A stretch of 64,000 nucleotides of DNA from assembly GCA_965215705.1 (NCBI GenBank), contig CBDCEE010000016.1:1-64000 (forward strand), read 5' to 3'. The stretch is from JAAXPZ01 sp965215705. GTDB lineage: Bacteria > Campylobacterota > Campylobacteria > Campylobacterales > Sulfurovaceae. A model generated the notes under the pieces. The model did no database searches and was not told the DNA's origin. It saw nothing but the letters and a program-made list of their open reading frames with translations. Made by a program: the position numbers and the translations under genes. This document shows, piece after piece, positions 26,562 through 35,732 of this stretch (position 1 is the stretch's first letter; the number at the start of each line of letters is the position of its first letter).

Positions 26562-27311
26562 ATGAATAAAGAGAATAGTCTACTCAACCCACCATCAACC
26601 GATTTTTGTATGCTTGATTACGGCTGTGCCTACCTGCCTGACAAAATGGTACGTATGCACTACAAGCATATCGATCATGCCAGCAAAGATTTCACTACAG
26701 CTGTGGTCAATCGAGGATGGAGAAGATTTGGTAAATATTTTTTCTACCCTATCTGTAAAGGATGTGACGCCTGCAAGAGCCTTCGTATACAGGTAGATGA
26801 TTTTTCTCCCAGTAAATCGCAAAGGCGTGTCATCAAAAAAAACCGTCATACCAAGATCACCATTCAAAGGCCTTCACTCAGCAAAGAGCATATCACCCTC
26901 TATAACCAGTACCATGCATGGAAATCTATCAAAGACAGTTGGAGACATAGAGAGATCACACAAAAAGAGTATTTTGAAAATTTTGTCGATGGTGCCCATG
27001 ACTTTGGACGAGAGATTCTTTACTACTATGAAGGGAAACTCATAGGTGTAGATCTAGTTGATATGGTTAATGATGGCATCAGTGCCATCTACTTTTATCA
27101 CGATCCTGAGTTTGCGCACCTATCTCTGGGAACCTACTCCCTGCTCTATCAGATAGAGCTCGCCAAACAGATGAAACTCCCCTATATCTATCTAGGGTAC
27201 TGGGTTGAGGGATGTCAGGCATTTGCCTATAAAAAGAATTTTAAGCCTTTGGATCTTCTGGATGGTTTTCCTGACTTCAGATCAGAACCAAACTGGATAA
27301 GCCCAGAGTAG
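26562..27311 (+). CDS. bpt: Aspartate/glutamate leucyltransferase (Bpt, ATE family)
   Basis: Bpt adds leucine from Leu-tRNA to proteins with N-terminal Asp or Glu, marking them for ClpAP (N-degron pathway). The 249-residue protein has the N-terminal region C-x-Y-L (GCAYLPDK), the cysteine pair CKGCDACKSLR, and the GNAT-like C-terminal core ending in YLGYWVEGCQAFAYKKNFKP. A GTG 36 bases upstream has no ribosome site; the ATG at 26562 is preferred. A possible TAGAAT -10 at 26549-26554 would place the transcript start at or next to this ATG. Confidence 0.92.
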   Translation: MNKENSLLNPPSTDFCMLDYGCAYLPDKMVRMHYKHIDHASKDFTTAVVNRGWRRFGKYFFYPICKGCDACKSLRIQVDDFSPSKSQRRVIKKNRHTKITIQRPSLSKEHITLYNQYHAWKSIKDSWRHREITQKEYFENFVDGAHDFGREILYYYEGKLIGVDLVDMVNDGISAIYFYHDPEFAHLSLGTYSLLYQIELAKQMKLPYIYLGYWVEGCQAFAYKKNFKPLDLLDGFPDFRSEPNWISPE

Positions 27312-27315
27312 GTCT

Positions 27316-28092
27316 CTATATATCTTCCCTTTTCCATCGCGTGGGATCCAATAGTGTATCATCATGAATATGTTTAAAAGATGCTTTGATCATTTTAAAG
27401 AAGTTTTCCTGTTCTGTCTCCATACTCTCCAGCCATGCCTTTGTTCTGGCACGGGCATGGGGGACTTTGACCTCTTTACGCATGGCAGGACATGCCTCAT
27501 CACCGATCGTAGTAAATCCATTTTCATCCGTAAAATGACGCAACTGCATCTCCCGTGCTTCTATTAAGGGGCGGATGATATGATATCCACGTGTTGCCTT
27601 ATAGATAGGTGCCATAGCCCTCATCGTTCCATTGTAGAACATATTCATAAAAAAGCTCTCAACCGTATCATCAAAATGATGACCTAATGCGATCTTGTTG
27701 AATCCACCCTGCTCTGCAAAAGTACCTAATGCTCCTCTACGCATACGGGAAAAGTAGCTGCAGAATGAGCTATTCTCTCTAATCGTATCTTGTGCGATAT
27801 CATAAATAGCCGTCTGGTATACCGTATGCTTGATACCGTATGCTTTACAGTGTGCTTCAAGCACCGCATAGTTTTCATCCGGCATCCCATAACGTATCGT
27901 ACATGCTTCAAACTCAAAATGGAAGGGGGCATGGCGTTGCATGTTTTTCAAGAGATGGATTAGAGAAAGAGAATCTTTGCCTCCACTCAGTCCTACAAGG
28001 ATCTTATCTCCTTCTTGAATCAGTTGATAGGCAGCATTGGATCTTCCAAAGACACGTAGAAGTTTTTTACTGATCTTGGCTTTTTTCTCCAC
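27316..28092 (-). CDS. TtcA-like ATP-dependent tRNA thiolation protein with altered cysteine set
   Basis: A 258-residue PP-loop ATPase related to TtcA, which makes 2-thiocytidine in tRNA. The ATP site LSGGKDS is at 35-41, and GHHFDDT and FMNMFYNGTM follow as in TtcA. E. coli TtcA holds an iron-sulfur cluster with three cysteines, two in C-x2-C. Here the first is kept (Cys111) but the second is Phe114, and the third has a counterpart at Cys201. The function may therefore differ, or another residue completes the site. It is adjacent to mtnN upstream on the same strand. Confidence 0.82.
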   Translation of the reverse strand: MEKKAKISKKLLRVFGRSNAAYQLIQEGDKILVGLSGGKDSLSLIHLLKNMQRHAPFHFEFEACTIRYGMPDENYAVLEAHCKAYGIKHTVYQTAIYDIAQDTIRENSSFCSYFSRMRRGALGTFAEQGGFNKIALGHHFDDTVESFFMNMFYNGTMRAMAPIYKATRGYHIIRPLIEAREMQLRHFTDENGFTTIGDEACPAMRKEVKVPHARARTKAWLESMETEQENFFKMIKASFKHIHDDTLLDPTRWKREDI

Positions 28093-28788
28093 CTAGTCTC
28101 TCATCCGCTCTACCATTGCGAGGATAAAGTCAGCCGATACCTTGGCTGAGCTGACCAAAAAAGCATCAAAATCAAACCCGGCATCCATATCAGCACTATC
28201 ACTGATCGCACGTAGGATGAAAAAAGGTACATCCATTGCATCACAGACCACTGCAACTGCCGCACCTTCCATCTCCAGCGCGTCTGCCTTGAAAGTCTCA
28301 GAGATCCACTCTTTCCTCACTGGATCAGCCACAAACTGGTCTCCAGTAGCGATCACTCCCTCCTTGAGAGTAAGTCCTTTGTCTTTGGCAATACGCTTGG
28401 CGATATCACGCAGTTCACTGTCTGCCCAGATACAGACATCTCCCTCCGGCACATACCCATAGGGGTGCCCAAAGGCGGTAATATCCAAGTCATGCTGACA
28501 GAGTCCGTCAGCAATGATCAGATCGCCAATACTAAGCTCCGCACTGATCGCTCCTGCTACACCAGAAAAGAGAAGTTTTTGACATGCAAACTTTTCGATC
28601 AGTATGGTGGCAGTCAAGGAGGCAAATACTTTACCGATCTTAGAGTAGGCTACGACTACCTCTTGCCCTTTGTATGTACCCTCATAGTAGGTATTGTCCG
28701 CATACTCTGTCTCCCTGAGATCATGTAGTGTGGCGATGATCGGCTCTATCTCCTCAGGCATCGCACCCATAATGGCTATTTTTGACAT
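28093..28788 (-). CDS. mtnN: MTA/SAH (and probably aminodeoxyfutalosine) nucleosidase
   Basis: A 231-residue nucleosidase that cleaves methylthioadenosine and S-adenosylhomocysteine. In Campylobacterota the same enzyme often also cleaves 6-amino-6-deoxyfutalosine in menaquinone synthesis. It starts MSKIAIMGAMPEEI and ends with the catalytic-Asp region ILRAISDSAD. The segment VEGVIATGDQF is only loosely matched by KEGVIATGDQFV, which is standard. The start at 28788 has GGGAGAG upstream; a longer frame to 28872 runs into a repeat element and is rejected. It is grouped with ttcA-like (downstream) and fabD (upstream). Confidence 0.95.
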   Translation of the reverse strand: MSKIAIMGAMPEEIEPIIATLHDLRETEYADNTYYEGTYKGQEVVVAYSKIGKVFASLTATILIEKFACQKLLFSGVAGAISAELSIGDLIIADGLCQHDLDITAFGHPYGYVPEGDVCIWADSELRDIAKRIAKDKGLTLKEGVIATGDQFVADPVRKEWISETFKADALEMEGAAVAVVCDAMDVPFFILRAISDSADMDAGFDFDAFLVSSAKVSADFILAMVERMRD

Positions 28789-28809
28789 ACAAACTCTCCC
28801 TCTATTAAT

Positions 28810-28904
28810 CTTGCCAAAGGCAAGCTTCTGTCGTGGCAAACGACCTTGAAAGCAAAGCGATTCGAGCGCCACGACGATTTTTGTCTACTTTTGTAAAAAA
28901 GTAG
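28810..28904. repeat. Intergenic palindromic repeat element (three stem-loops)
   Basis: Between fabD and mtnN lie three inverted repeats: CTTGCC / GGCAAG (28810-28824), GTCGTGGC / GCCACGAC (28830-28837 and 28868-28875), and CTACTTTT / AAAAGTAG (28885-28904). The compact series of palindromes looks like a dispersed extragenic repeat of the kind that creates false N-terminal extensions of genes. Only one full copy is visible in this window, so the repetitive nature is not shown here. Confidence 0.5.
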
Positions 28905-28956
28905 GAGAAAACTACACCATACAGAAATGATACTTTCTGACAGTAGATACAGCAAA

Positions 28957-29895
28957 CTATAAAGCTTTGATCGCTTCGATGGTAGCTTCCAAAGAAGCCA
29001 TATCACTCACATTGAAATGCGGCTTCTTCGTTGCTTTTCGATTCAGCCCTTTCAGTACATTGCCCTGTCCAAACTCGATATATGCATCCACATCCTCATC
29101 AATATTGGCTATGGAGTGTTTATACAGCACTGGCTTGACCAGCTGCTGAGGCAGGAGTGCCAACGCCTCTGCCTTGGTGCTGTATGCTTGGGCAGTAACA
29201 TTGGAAATTACCGGAGCCATAAACATATCTCTAAGCATATGCGTAAGCTCTTCTGCCAGCGGTGCTACCGCACTCTCCAGTAGTGGACAATGTGAGGCAA
29301 CGGACATATCCAATAGCATGGCCCTTCTGGCTCCTGCTTCTTTGAGGATATCTACAAGGGGTTCAAGGTCTGCCTTGATCCCTGCGATCACGATCTGCCC
29401 CTCTGCATTATAATTCACTGCCCAGACTTGCTTACCGGCATCTCTCTGTGTCTGACACACCGCTTCGACTGCTTCATCACTCAGCCCCAAGCTCACCAAC
29501 ATGCCTACTGGCTGCGTAGCACATGCCTCTGCCATCAGTTTTCCACGTAAGTGCACCAACGCAACAGCATCGATCGGATCCAAAGCCCCTACGGCCACTA
29601 ACGCACCGAACTCACCCAGTGAGTGTCCCATCGCCAATATCGGTTTGATATCCATCGCTTCCGTAAAAAGCCTGTGTGCCATGGCTCCTACCAACAAAAT
29701 CGCAGGTTGGGTATATGCTGTCTGCCCCAGAAGATCATTCTCTTCAAAGAGAAGCTTTTCAAAATCAATCCCTGTACGCTTACTGGCCTCAGTGATCATC
29801 GTTTTGGCTATCGCTGAGTTTTCAAAGAAGTCTTTTCCCATACCCACCGCCTGGGAGCCTTGCCCGGGGAATAAAAATGCTATCTTTTTTGACAT
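28957..29895 (-). CDS. fabD: Malonyl-CoA:ACP transacylase FabD
   Basis: FabD transfers malonyl groups from CoA to acyl carrier protein in fatty acid synthesis. The 312-residue protein opens with IAFLFPGQGSQAVGMG. It has the catalytic serine in GHSLGE, an active-site arginine region in LVHLRGKLM and the histidine in SVASHCPLL. Length is normal. It is the first gene of a minus-strand group with mtnN and ttcA-like, separated from mtnN by the palindromic element. Confidence 0.97.
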   Translation of the reverse strand: MSKKIAFLFPGQGSQAVGMGKDFFENSAIAKTMITEASKRTGIDFEKLLFEENDLLGQTAYTQPAILLVGAMAHRLFTEAMDIKPILAMGHSLGEFGALVAVGALDPIDAVALVHLRGKLMAEACATQPVGMLVSLGLSDEAVEAVCQTQRDAGKQVWAVNYNAEGQIVIAGIKADLEPLVDILKEAGARRAMLLDMSVASHCPLLESAVAPLAEELTHMLRDMFMAPVISNVTAQAYSTKAEALALLPQQLVKPVLYKHSIANIDEDVDAYIEFGQGNVLKGLNRKATKKPHFNVSDMASLEATIEAIKAL

Positions 29896-29957
29896 AATTG
29901 TACCTTTAAAATATTTTTCGTATTTTATCGTAAAGTCTGTTAGGGGAATATAGAAAA

Positions 29958-29975
29958 GGGAGGCAATCGCCTCCC
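29958..29975 (-). terminator. slyD terminator
   Basis: A perfect 7-bp stem GGGAGGC / GCCTCCC with a 4-base loop. On the minus strand it is followed by TTTTCTATA, a typical intrinsic terminator. Two further small hairpins, at 29997-30012 (CGCCTC/GAGGCG) and 30023-30037 (GAACC/GGTTC), lie between it and the slyD stop codon. Confidence 0.75.
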
Positions 29976-30041
29976 ATAAGTATTGTTTTTGCTAGTCGCC
30001 TCTACTGAGGCGAAATACGTGTGAACCGTACAGGTTCCTTA

Positions 30042-30545
30042 CTAGCAGCCACAACCTCCGCTATGGCAGTGCGCTTCACCACCGACAATACCTGTAGCGA
30101 TCTCATCATCTGTAGCATCTCTCTCAGAAATAATCACCACTGAGAACATCAGATCTTTACCTGCCAATGGATGGTTATAATCGATTGTCACTTCAGCATC
30201 AGTAAATGACTTGACGATAACCTGTACCTGCTGTCCATCTTCACCCTGACCATACAGCATCATACCTGCTTCAAGCTCTACACCTTCAAACTGCTCTTTG
30301 GGAAGTGTCTGTACTGCTTCCGCATTGATCTCACCGTAAGCATCTTCTGCTTTGACCATGATATCAGCACTTTCGCCCTCATTCATACCGGCAAGCTGTG
30401 CTTCAAGTCCTGGGATGAGCTGTCCTTTGCCCATAATGAACTCTAGCGGCATGCCACCTTTATTGCTATCGACTATCTCTGTCGTACCAACCTCTTTGAC
30501 CTCATATTCGAGACCAACGACGCTGTTTTGTTCTTTGATCGCCAT
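30042..30545 (-). CDS. slyD: FKBP-type peptidyl-prolyl isomerase SlyD
   Basis: SlyD is a cytoplasmic proline isomerase and chaperone that can deliver nickel. The 167-residue protein has the FKBP core split by an insert-in-flap domain (about 65-125), with the conserved LEYEV, MPLEFIMGKGQLIPGLE and YNHPLAGKDLMFSV segments. The C terminus has a short metal-binding tail with His and Cys residues (HCHSGGCGC). The start at 30545 has AAGGA 5 bases upstream. A TACAAT -10 on the minus strand lies at 30574-30579. Confidence 0.95.
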   Translation of the reverse strand: MAIKEQNSVVGLEYEVKEVGTTEIVDSNKGGMPLEFIMGKGQLIPGLEAQLAGMNEGESADIMVKAEDAYGEINAEAVQTLPKEQFEGVELEAGMMLYGQGEDGQQVQVIVKSFTDAEVTIDYNHPLAGKDLMFSVVIISERDATDDEIATGIVGGEAHCHSGGCGC

Positions 30546-30679
30546 TGTTGTCCTTCTATAATTTTGTATTGGCATTGTAGCCAAGGGAGCTTTAGGAGAG
30601 CTTTAATATTTCAGACCTATTTACTCTCATTAATCCTCATAATGTATGATATACCTATATTATACAAGGATATAAGAAA

Positions 30680-32665
30680 ATGAAACATCTCATACTAGGA
30701 ATCCTCATGACACTTACCTCTCTTACTGCCAATGATCTCAAGCATGAACAGTCCCCCTATCTTCAGCAGCATGCTGACAACCCAGTCGCATGGATGCCCT
30801 GGACAGAAGCCACATTGGCAAAAGCCAAAAAAGAGAACAAGCTGATCTTTCTCTCTATCGGATACAGCACCTGTCACTGGTGCCACGTGATGGAGGAGGA
30901 GAGCTTTGAGCGAGAGGATGTTGCCAAGGTGATCAACCATGACTACATTGCTATCAAAGTAGACCGTGAAGAGATGCCCCAACTGGACAGCTATTACCAA
31001 AACATCTATCAAGTCATGAATGGCAGAGGGGGTGGGTGGCCACTGACGATCATCATGACCCCTGATGCCAAACCTTTTTGGTCTGCGACCTATCTTCCCA
31101 AGAAAGAGCTGATACGTGTGCTTAGTGAAATCTCCAAGATATACAAAGAGGAGAAAGAGAAGATCACCCAAAGTACCATTGAACTCACAGCTATCATGCG
31201 TAAACTAGATCTTCAGAAAAGCCAAAGCGGTGATTCTGACCTCAATCAGACGGTCACCCACTACAGCAAATCTCTCAAAGCCAGTTTTGACGAGATGAGC
31301 GGTGGGTTTGGTGGGGCACCCAAGTTTCCCAGAGCTACGCTACTGGAGAGTATGCTTGACCTCTATACCATCAACCATGATAAACAGCTACTTATCATGG
31401 CAGAAGAGACCCTTAAAGGGATGGCAGAGGGTGGGATCTATGACCAGATAGAGAGTGGGTTCTACCGCTACAGTGTGGATGGACAGTGGCATATCCCTCA
31501 CTTTGAAAAGATGCTCTACACCCAGGCTGAACTGCTACGTGTCTATAGCAAAGCTTATCTTCTTACACAGAAGCCTCTCTACAAAGAGGTGGTTGTGGCA
31601 CTGACGTGCTTTGTCTCTAAACGTTTTGACCATGAAGCACTACTCTACAGTGCCAGCGATGCAGATAGCCTTACCCCAGAAGGAGAGAAAAAAGAAGGGT
31701 ATTATTTTGTCTTTACCTATGATAAGAGTTATGCCTTTTTGAAAACAAAAGGCTATAGTGACACGGAGACCAAAGCTATACTAGACTACTTTCATATCAG
31801 CAAAGACGGTAATTTTGAGCATGACCACAGCAACCCAAATATTCAGCAAAGCGAACCAATGGCAGGTCTTGATAAGATCAAACTGGCACTTACAGAACTG
31901 AGAGCAGGCAATACCTATCCCTTTATCGATACTAAAATATTGACCTCATGGAACAGTATGTATCTCTCTGCCCTGATCACTGCATCAAAAGTAGATACAA
32001 AATATGGCAAAGAAGCGATCATGAGATTGGAGTCACTGCTTAAAACAATGCTGGTAAAGGGTACGCTCTATCATCAGATGCTTCCAGGGAAACCACTGAA
32101 AGTAAAGGCACTTTTTGAGGATTATGCCTTTTTGATCGATACCTTGGTAGATGCCTATGAGATAGACTATGAGACAAAATATATCACACTGGCTAAAACC
32201 CTGGCAGAAGAAGCGATCAAGAAATTTTATGACCAGGGGAGTTGGTATCTGAGTGATGATGCCTACCGTACGAAGACCTCTCTCTATGATAGCGCCTATG
32301 CCTCTCCTGCTGCTGTCATGACCAGAGCTCTATTTAAACTAGCACTACAAACAGATGACCTCGCACTGTATGAGGTAGCCCAAACATCCCTCTCGCAAAA
32401 CCCCACGCTGCTTCAACAGTATCCAGACAGCATTGCCAGCATATTTGATACCTTTATCGGCTACAAAACAGAATACAAAATACTAAAATCCACCAAAGAA
32501 GCGCTACATAAGCACAAAGAGGAGATCGAGGCGCTTCATGACCCCTATCTGCTCACTAGAGTGATAGATCTAGAAAGTGAGCTCTATCTGGGCTGTACCA
32601 TGAAACTCTGTTTTGCAACAGACAAGCATTTGGAAACAGTTCTGGAGAAGATTAAAGAGAGATAA
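30680..32665 (+). CDS. SPATA20/YyaL-type protein (thioredoxin-like DUF255 plus glycosidase-like barrel)
   Basis: A 661-residue member of the DUF255/SPATA20 family. A probable signal peptide spans about 1-17. A thioredoxin-like domain follows with SPYLQQHADNPVAWMPW and a C-x2-C in STCHWCHVMEEESF near 59-73. The larger remainder is an alpha/alpha barrel like six-hairpin glycosidases, with APKFPRATLLESMLDL, GGIYDQIESGFYRYSVD and the segment LTSWNSMYLSAL. Function is not established in bacteria. It is monocistronic, with its stop 2 bases from the convergent cysK end. Confidence 0.93.
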   Translation: MKHLILGILMTLTSLTANDLKHEQSPYLQQHADNPVAWMPWTEATLAKAKKENKLIFLSIGYSTCHWCHVMEEESFEREDVAKVINHDYIAIKVDREEMPQLDSYYQNIYQVMNGRGGGWPLTIIMTPDAKPFWSATYLPKKELIRVLSEISKIYKEEKEKITQSTIELTAIMRKLDLQKSQSGDSDLNQTVTHYSKSLKASFDEMSGGFGGAPKFPRATLLESMLDLYTINHDKQLLIMAEETLKGMAEGGIYDQIESGFYRYSVDGQWHIPHFEKMLYTQAELLRVYSKAYLLTQKPLYKEVVVALTCFVSKRFDHEALLYSASDADSLTPEGEKKEGYYFVFTYDKSYAFLKTKGYSDTETKAILDYFHISKDGNFEHDHSNPNIQQSEPMAGLDKIKLALTELRAGNTYPFIDTKILTSWNSMYLSALITASKVDTKYGKEAIMRLESLLKTMLVKGTLYHQMLPGKPLKVKALFEDYAFLIDTLVDAYEIDYETKYITLAKTLAEEAIKKFYDQGSWYLSDDAYRTKTSLYDSAYASPAAVMTRALFKLALQTDDLALYEVAQTSLSQNPTLLQQYPDSIASIFDTFIGYKTEYKILKSTKEALHKHKEEIEALHDPYLLTRVIDLESELYLGCTMKLCFATDKHLETVLEKIKER

Positions 32666-32667
32666 CT

Positions 32668-33585
32668 CTACCCATACAGGTCTGAGCTTAAGTATCGCTC
32701 TCCTGTATCACAGAGGATCGTTACAATTACTTTTCCCTGATTCTCTTCTCGCTGTGCCAGTAGTGATGCAGCATAGACATTCGCTCCCGAAGAGATACCT
32801 ACCAGCAATCCCTCCTCTTTTGCCAAAGCTCTAGAGGTCTCTGTCGCCTCCTCATCACTCACCTGAATGATCTCATCATAAATCTCGGTATTGAGTACAT
32901 CCGGAACAAACCCTGCACCAATCCCCTGTATACCATGTGGTGCAGCATTCTCACCACTCAAAACAGCAGATTTGGTAGGCTCTACTGCGACAATCTCTAT
33001 CTCTGGATTATGCTTTTTAAGTATCTCTCCTACCCCTGTGATCGTGCCTCCTGTCCCTACAGAAGCTACAAAGATATCGATCCTTCCACTCGTATCCTCC
33101 CATATCTCGGGGGCTGTAGTCTCACGATGGATCTGGGGGTTGGCACGGTTAGCAAACTGCAAAGGAATATAAGCATTTTCCGTTTCTTTAAATATCTCGA
33201 CTGCTTTGTCTATAGAACCTTGCATACCCAAGGAAGCATCCGTCAGCACGAGCTGTGCTCCCAATGCACTGAGAAGTTTTCTACGTTCTATACTCATAGA
33301 GTCCGGCATCGTGAGTATCAATTGCAAACCTTCTGCTGCACAGGTTGCAGCCAAGCCTATCCCTGTATTTCCACTGGTGGGTTCTATGATCGTAGTTGCA
33401 TGATCTATAAGATTATTTTCCATTGCATCTTTGATCATATTGTATCCAATACGATCCTTGATGGAATGCGTAGGGTTGAGAAACTCACATTTCCCTAACA
33501 CGATCGTTTCATTATTGCTTGCCTTTGTCAGTTTGACAAGTGGCGTGCTACCGATCAACTCCGTGACATTTTGTGCATATTTCAT
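32668..33585 (-). CDS. cysK: Cysteine synthase
   Basis: CysK makes cysteine from O-acetylserine and sulfide using PLP. The 305-residue protein has the PLP lysine in PTHSIKDRIGY at about 37-47, the substrate loop TSGNTGIGLA, the phosphate-binding SVGTGGTITGVG and the C-terminal GISSGAN. It sits 26 bases downstream of metY on the same strand. The pairing of the two sulfhydrylases suggests joint regulation by sulfur supply. CysM-type activity cannot be excluded. Confidence 0.95.
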   Translation of the reverse strand: MKYAQNVTELIGSTPLVKLTKASNNETIVLGKCEFLNPTHSIKDRIGYNMIKDAMENNLIDHATTIIEPTSGNTGIGLAATCAAEGLQLILTMPDSMSIERRKLLSALGAQLVLTDASLGMQGSIDKAVEIFKETENAYIPLQFANRANPQIHRETTAPEIWEDTSGRIDIFVASVGTGGTITGVGEILKKHNPEIEIVAVEPTKSAVLSGENAAPHGIQGIGAGFVPDVLNTEIYDEIIQVSDEEATETSRALAKEEGLLVGISSGANVYAASLLAQREENQGKVIVTILCDTGERYLSSDLYG

Positions 33586-33611
33586 CTGTCCTCCTCAGCA
33601 CTATAGATGCG

Positions 33612-34877
33612 TTAGTCTCCTATCGCCTGTGTCAGATCTTCTATGAGATCGATAGGGTCTTCCAGCCCGATACTCAGCCGGATCAAGCCACCTGTCACAC
33701 CTGCCTCTCGCAGTTCTTTTTCTGAAAGCTGCTGATGAGTGGTGCTTGCTGGGTGGGTAGCAATGGATTTACTATCACCGATATTGACTACCAGCTTAAA
33801 GAGCTTGAGACTATCAGCCATACGCTGTGCCTCCTCTTTAGTCTCCAATTCAAAGCTCAACAGACCACTCGCCATCGTCTCTTTGAGATACTTTTGTGCC
33901 AGAGGATAATCTGGGCTACTTGGAAGTCCAGGATAGTTGACTTTTTGAACTTTGGGATGATCCTCCAAGAATCGTGCCACTTCTAATGCTGACTTTGAGT
34001 GCTGCACCATACGTAATGGTAGCGTTTCTAGTCCTTGGATAAAGAGCCAGGAGTTAAAGGGACTAGGCGTCGCACCAAAATCCCTCAGCAGTGCCAATCT
34101 GGCTCTCAATGAAAACGGTGGTAATCCCACCTCTGTATAGACCAGTCCATGATAGCTCTCATCGGGCTCTGTAAAGTGACTGTAGCGTGGATTATCCACA
34201 AGTTTCTGAAGTATCTCCTTGCTCTCTATCAGGATACCACCCAGTGCCAAACCCTGTCCTGTGGTATATTTACTCGTGCTGTGCACCACCACATCTGCCC
34301 CTTGCTTCAAAGGTTGGCAGAGAATCGGTGTCGCTACGGTATTATCCGCGCAGAGTAATACCCGATGCTTGGCAGCGATCATAGCAATCTTCTCCATATC
34401 GGTCATCTCTACAGTGGGGTTGGGGATGACTTCAAAAAAGATCATCTTACTTCGATCATCTATCTGCTTCTCCATGGCATCCAGATCATGGATATCAAAA
34501 TACCTCGCTTCAATCCCAAAGCGTTTGAGTGTATGACCTGTAAGGGTAGTAGTACCGCCATATGCCTGTTTGGCGATGAGGATATTGTCTCCTGCTTCTG
34601 CCACATTGGCAAAGGCATAGAAGATCGCTGCTGCACCACTGGAGGTAGCGATCGCAGCCGCCCCCTCCTCCATCTCAGCAAAGCGCTTCTCCAGGATCTC
34701 GTTGGTGGGATTGGTCAGTCGGGTATAAATATTACCCAGATCTTTCAGTGCAAAAAGATTAGCCGCATGTTCTGTACTCTCAAACTCATACGCCGTAGTC
34801 TGATAAATCGGTACTGCCATGGTGCCTTGTTCATTGCCTTCATAGCCTGCATGTATAGCGATCGTACGCTGTTGCAT
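33612..34877 (-). CDS. metY: O-acetylhomoserine sulfhydrylase
   Basis: MetY makes homocysteine directly from O-acetylhomoserine and sulfide, a PLP enzyme of the Cys/Met metabolism family. The 421-residue length fits MetY rather than the shorter cystathionine synthases. The PLP lysine is in VHSTSKYTTGQG, with the substrate regions GSRYTRLTNPTNEILE-like (IYTRLTNPTNE) and SSGAAAIFYA. The acetyl donor would come from metX at 58257-59354. A TATAAT -10 on the minus strand is at 34910-34915. Confidence 0.94.
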   Translation of the reverse strand: MQQRTIAIHAGYEGNEQGTMAVPIYQTTAYEFESTEHAANLFALKDLGNIYTRLTNPTNEILEKRFAEMEEGAAAIATSSGAAAIFYAFANVAEAGDNILIAKQAYGGTTTLTGHTLKRFGIEARYFDIHDLDAMEKQIDDRSKMIFFEVIPNPTVEMTDMEKIAMIAAKHRVLLCADNTVATPILCQPLKQGADVVVHSTSKYTTGQGLALGGILIESKEILQKLVDNPRYSHFTEPDESYHGLVYTEVGLPPFSLRARLALLRDFGATPSPFNSWLFIQGLETLPLRMVQHSKSALEVARFLEDHPKVQKVNYPGLPSSPDYPLAQKYLKETMASGLLSFELETKEEAQRMADSLKLFKLVVNIGDSKSIATHPASTTHQQLSEKELREAGVTGGLIRLSIGLEDPIDLIEDLTQAIGD

Positions 34878-34909
34878 AATATATCCTTGATATTTAATTA
34901 TTTGTACAA

Positions 34910-34915
34910 ATTATA
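34910..34915 (-). promoter_or_regulatory. metY-cysK promoter -10
   Basis: The minus strand reads TATAAT at 34915-34910, with AAGGAT as ribosome site before the metY ATG. No clear -35 box or repressor site is visible. Confidence 0.5.
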
Positions 34916-34940
34916 TCACAACCAAACCAATAACCATATA

Positions 34941-35720
34941 CTACAGATGCTTCTTTGCTACCTTTGCACTACCTGTTTCAGGATAACCATCTATGATCGC
35001 CTGAAAAAATCTTTTTGCCTGTGTCTTGTCTCCATTTTTCTCTAGGGCAATGCCTGTATGCAAAAGCAGGGTATCCATATAGTTGGCATTTTCATTGGCT
35101 TCTGCACTCGTCTTGTAAAAAGAGATCGCATCCCCATAGTTTTTGGTTCTATAGGCAATTTCTCCTAGATAAAAATGGGTGGATGCTTTTTTATAGGCTC
35201 TCTTTTTAAGAATATCAAACCGCAACTTTGCCATACTGTATTTTTTCTTTTTCACCAACCTTACACCTCTGCTGTAGAGTGCAGAGGAGGAAGCAGATTC
35301 CAGTTTGTTCTCCCCCTTCGTCTTGCTCTCTTCAGGAGTAGAAGACTTGGGCTTCGTATGGCTTTTGGCAACCTTCCCGCTTTTCAGTGCTTTTTTCAAT
35401 TCTGCTTTGGAGACATAATTACTATTGATTTTATCAATCATTGCACCAAGATCTTGTACCAATTTGGTATCGACACTATGTGTCGTAGAACTTGAACTTG
35501 CCTCTTTTTGTCGTATCTGATTCAGGGTTAAGCTCAATCCTTCTACGATAGACTTGAGTCCTTCAATCTCTTGTTTGAGCTGAGACTGCTCTTCTTGTAG
35601 AGAGATGATTGCATTACGATTCTTCTTGGTAGAACCATAGGCACCGGAATTCCCATACACAGAAGGCTCAGCATGGAGCATAGCCATACCAAGAAGTGAT
35701 ATAAAAATCAGATAGCGCAT
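34941..35720 (-). CDS. cpoB: Tol-Pal system TPR protein (CpoB/YbgF type)
   Basis: A 259-residue periplasmic protein with a signal peptide (about 1-18), a coiled coil (about 35-75, heptad-like LQEEQSQLKQEIEGLKSIV), a serine/lysine-rich linker, and C-terminal TPR repeats. The repeats include KASTHFYLGEIAYRTKNYGDA and TLLLHTGIALEKNGDKTQA. This is the architecture of CpoB/YbgF, which coordinates Tol function with peptidoglycan synthesis. It is the last gene of the tol-pal group, 12 bases after pal. Confidence 0.88.
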   Translation of the reverse strand: MRYLIFISLLGMAMLHAEPSVYGNSGAYGSTKKNRNAIISLQEEQSQLKQEIEGLKSIVEGLSLTLNQIRQKEASSSSTTHSVDTKLVQDLGAMIDKINSNYVSKAELKKALKSGKVAKSHTKPKSSTPEESKTKGENKLESASSSALYSRGVRLVKKKKYSMAKLRFDILKKRAYKKASTHFYLGEIAYRTKNYGDAISFYKTSAEANENANYMDTLLLHTGIALEKNGDKTQAKRFFQAIIDGYPETGSAKVAKKHL

Positions 35721-35732
35721 TCTGTTGTCCCC

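Noticed and set aside
28789..28872. Extension of mtnN by 28 N-terminal residues
   Set aside because: The extension runs into the palindromic element, and the internal ATG at 28788 has GGGAGAG and gives the normal enzyme start.
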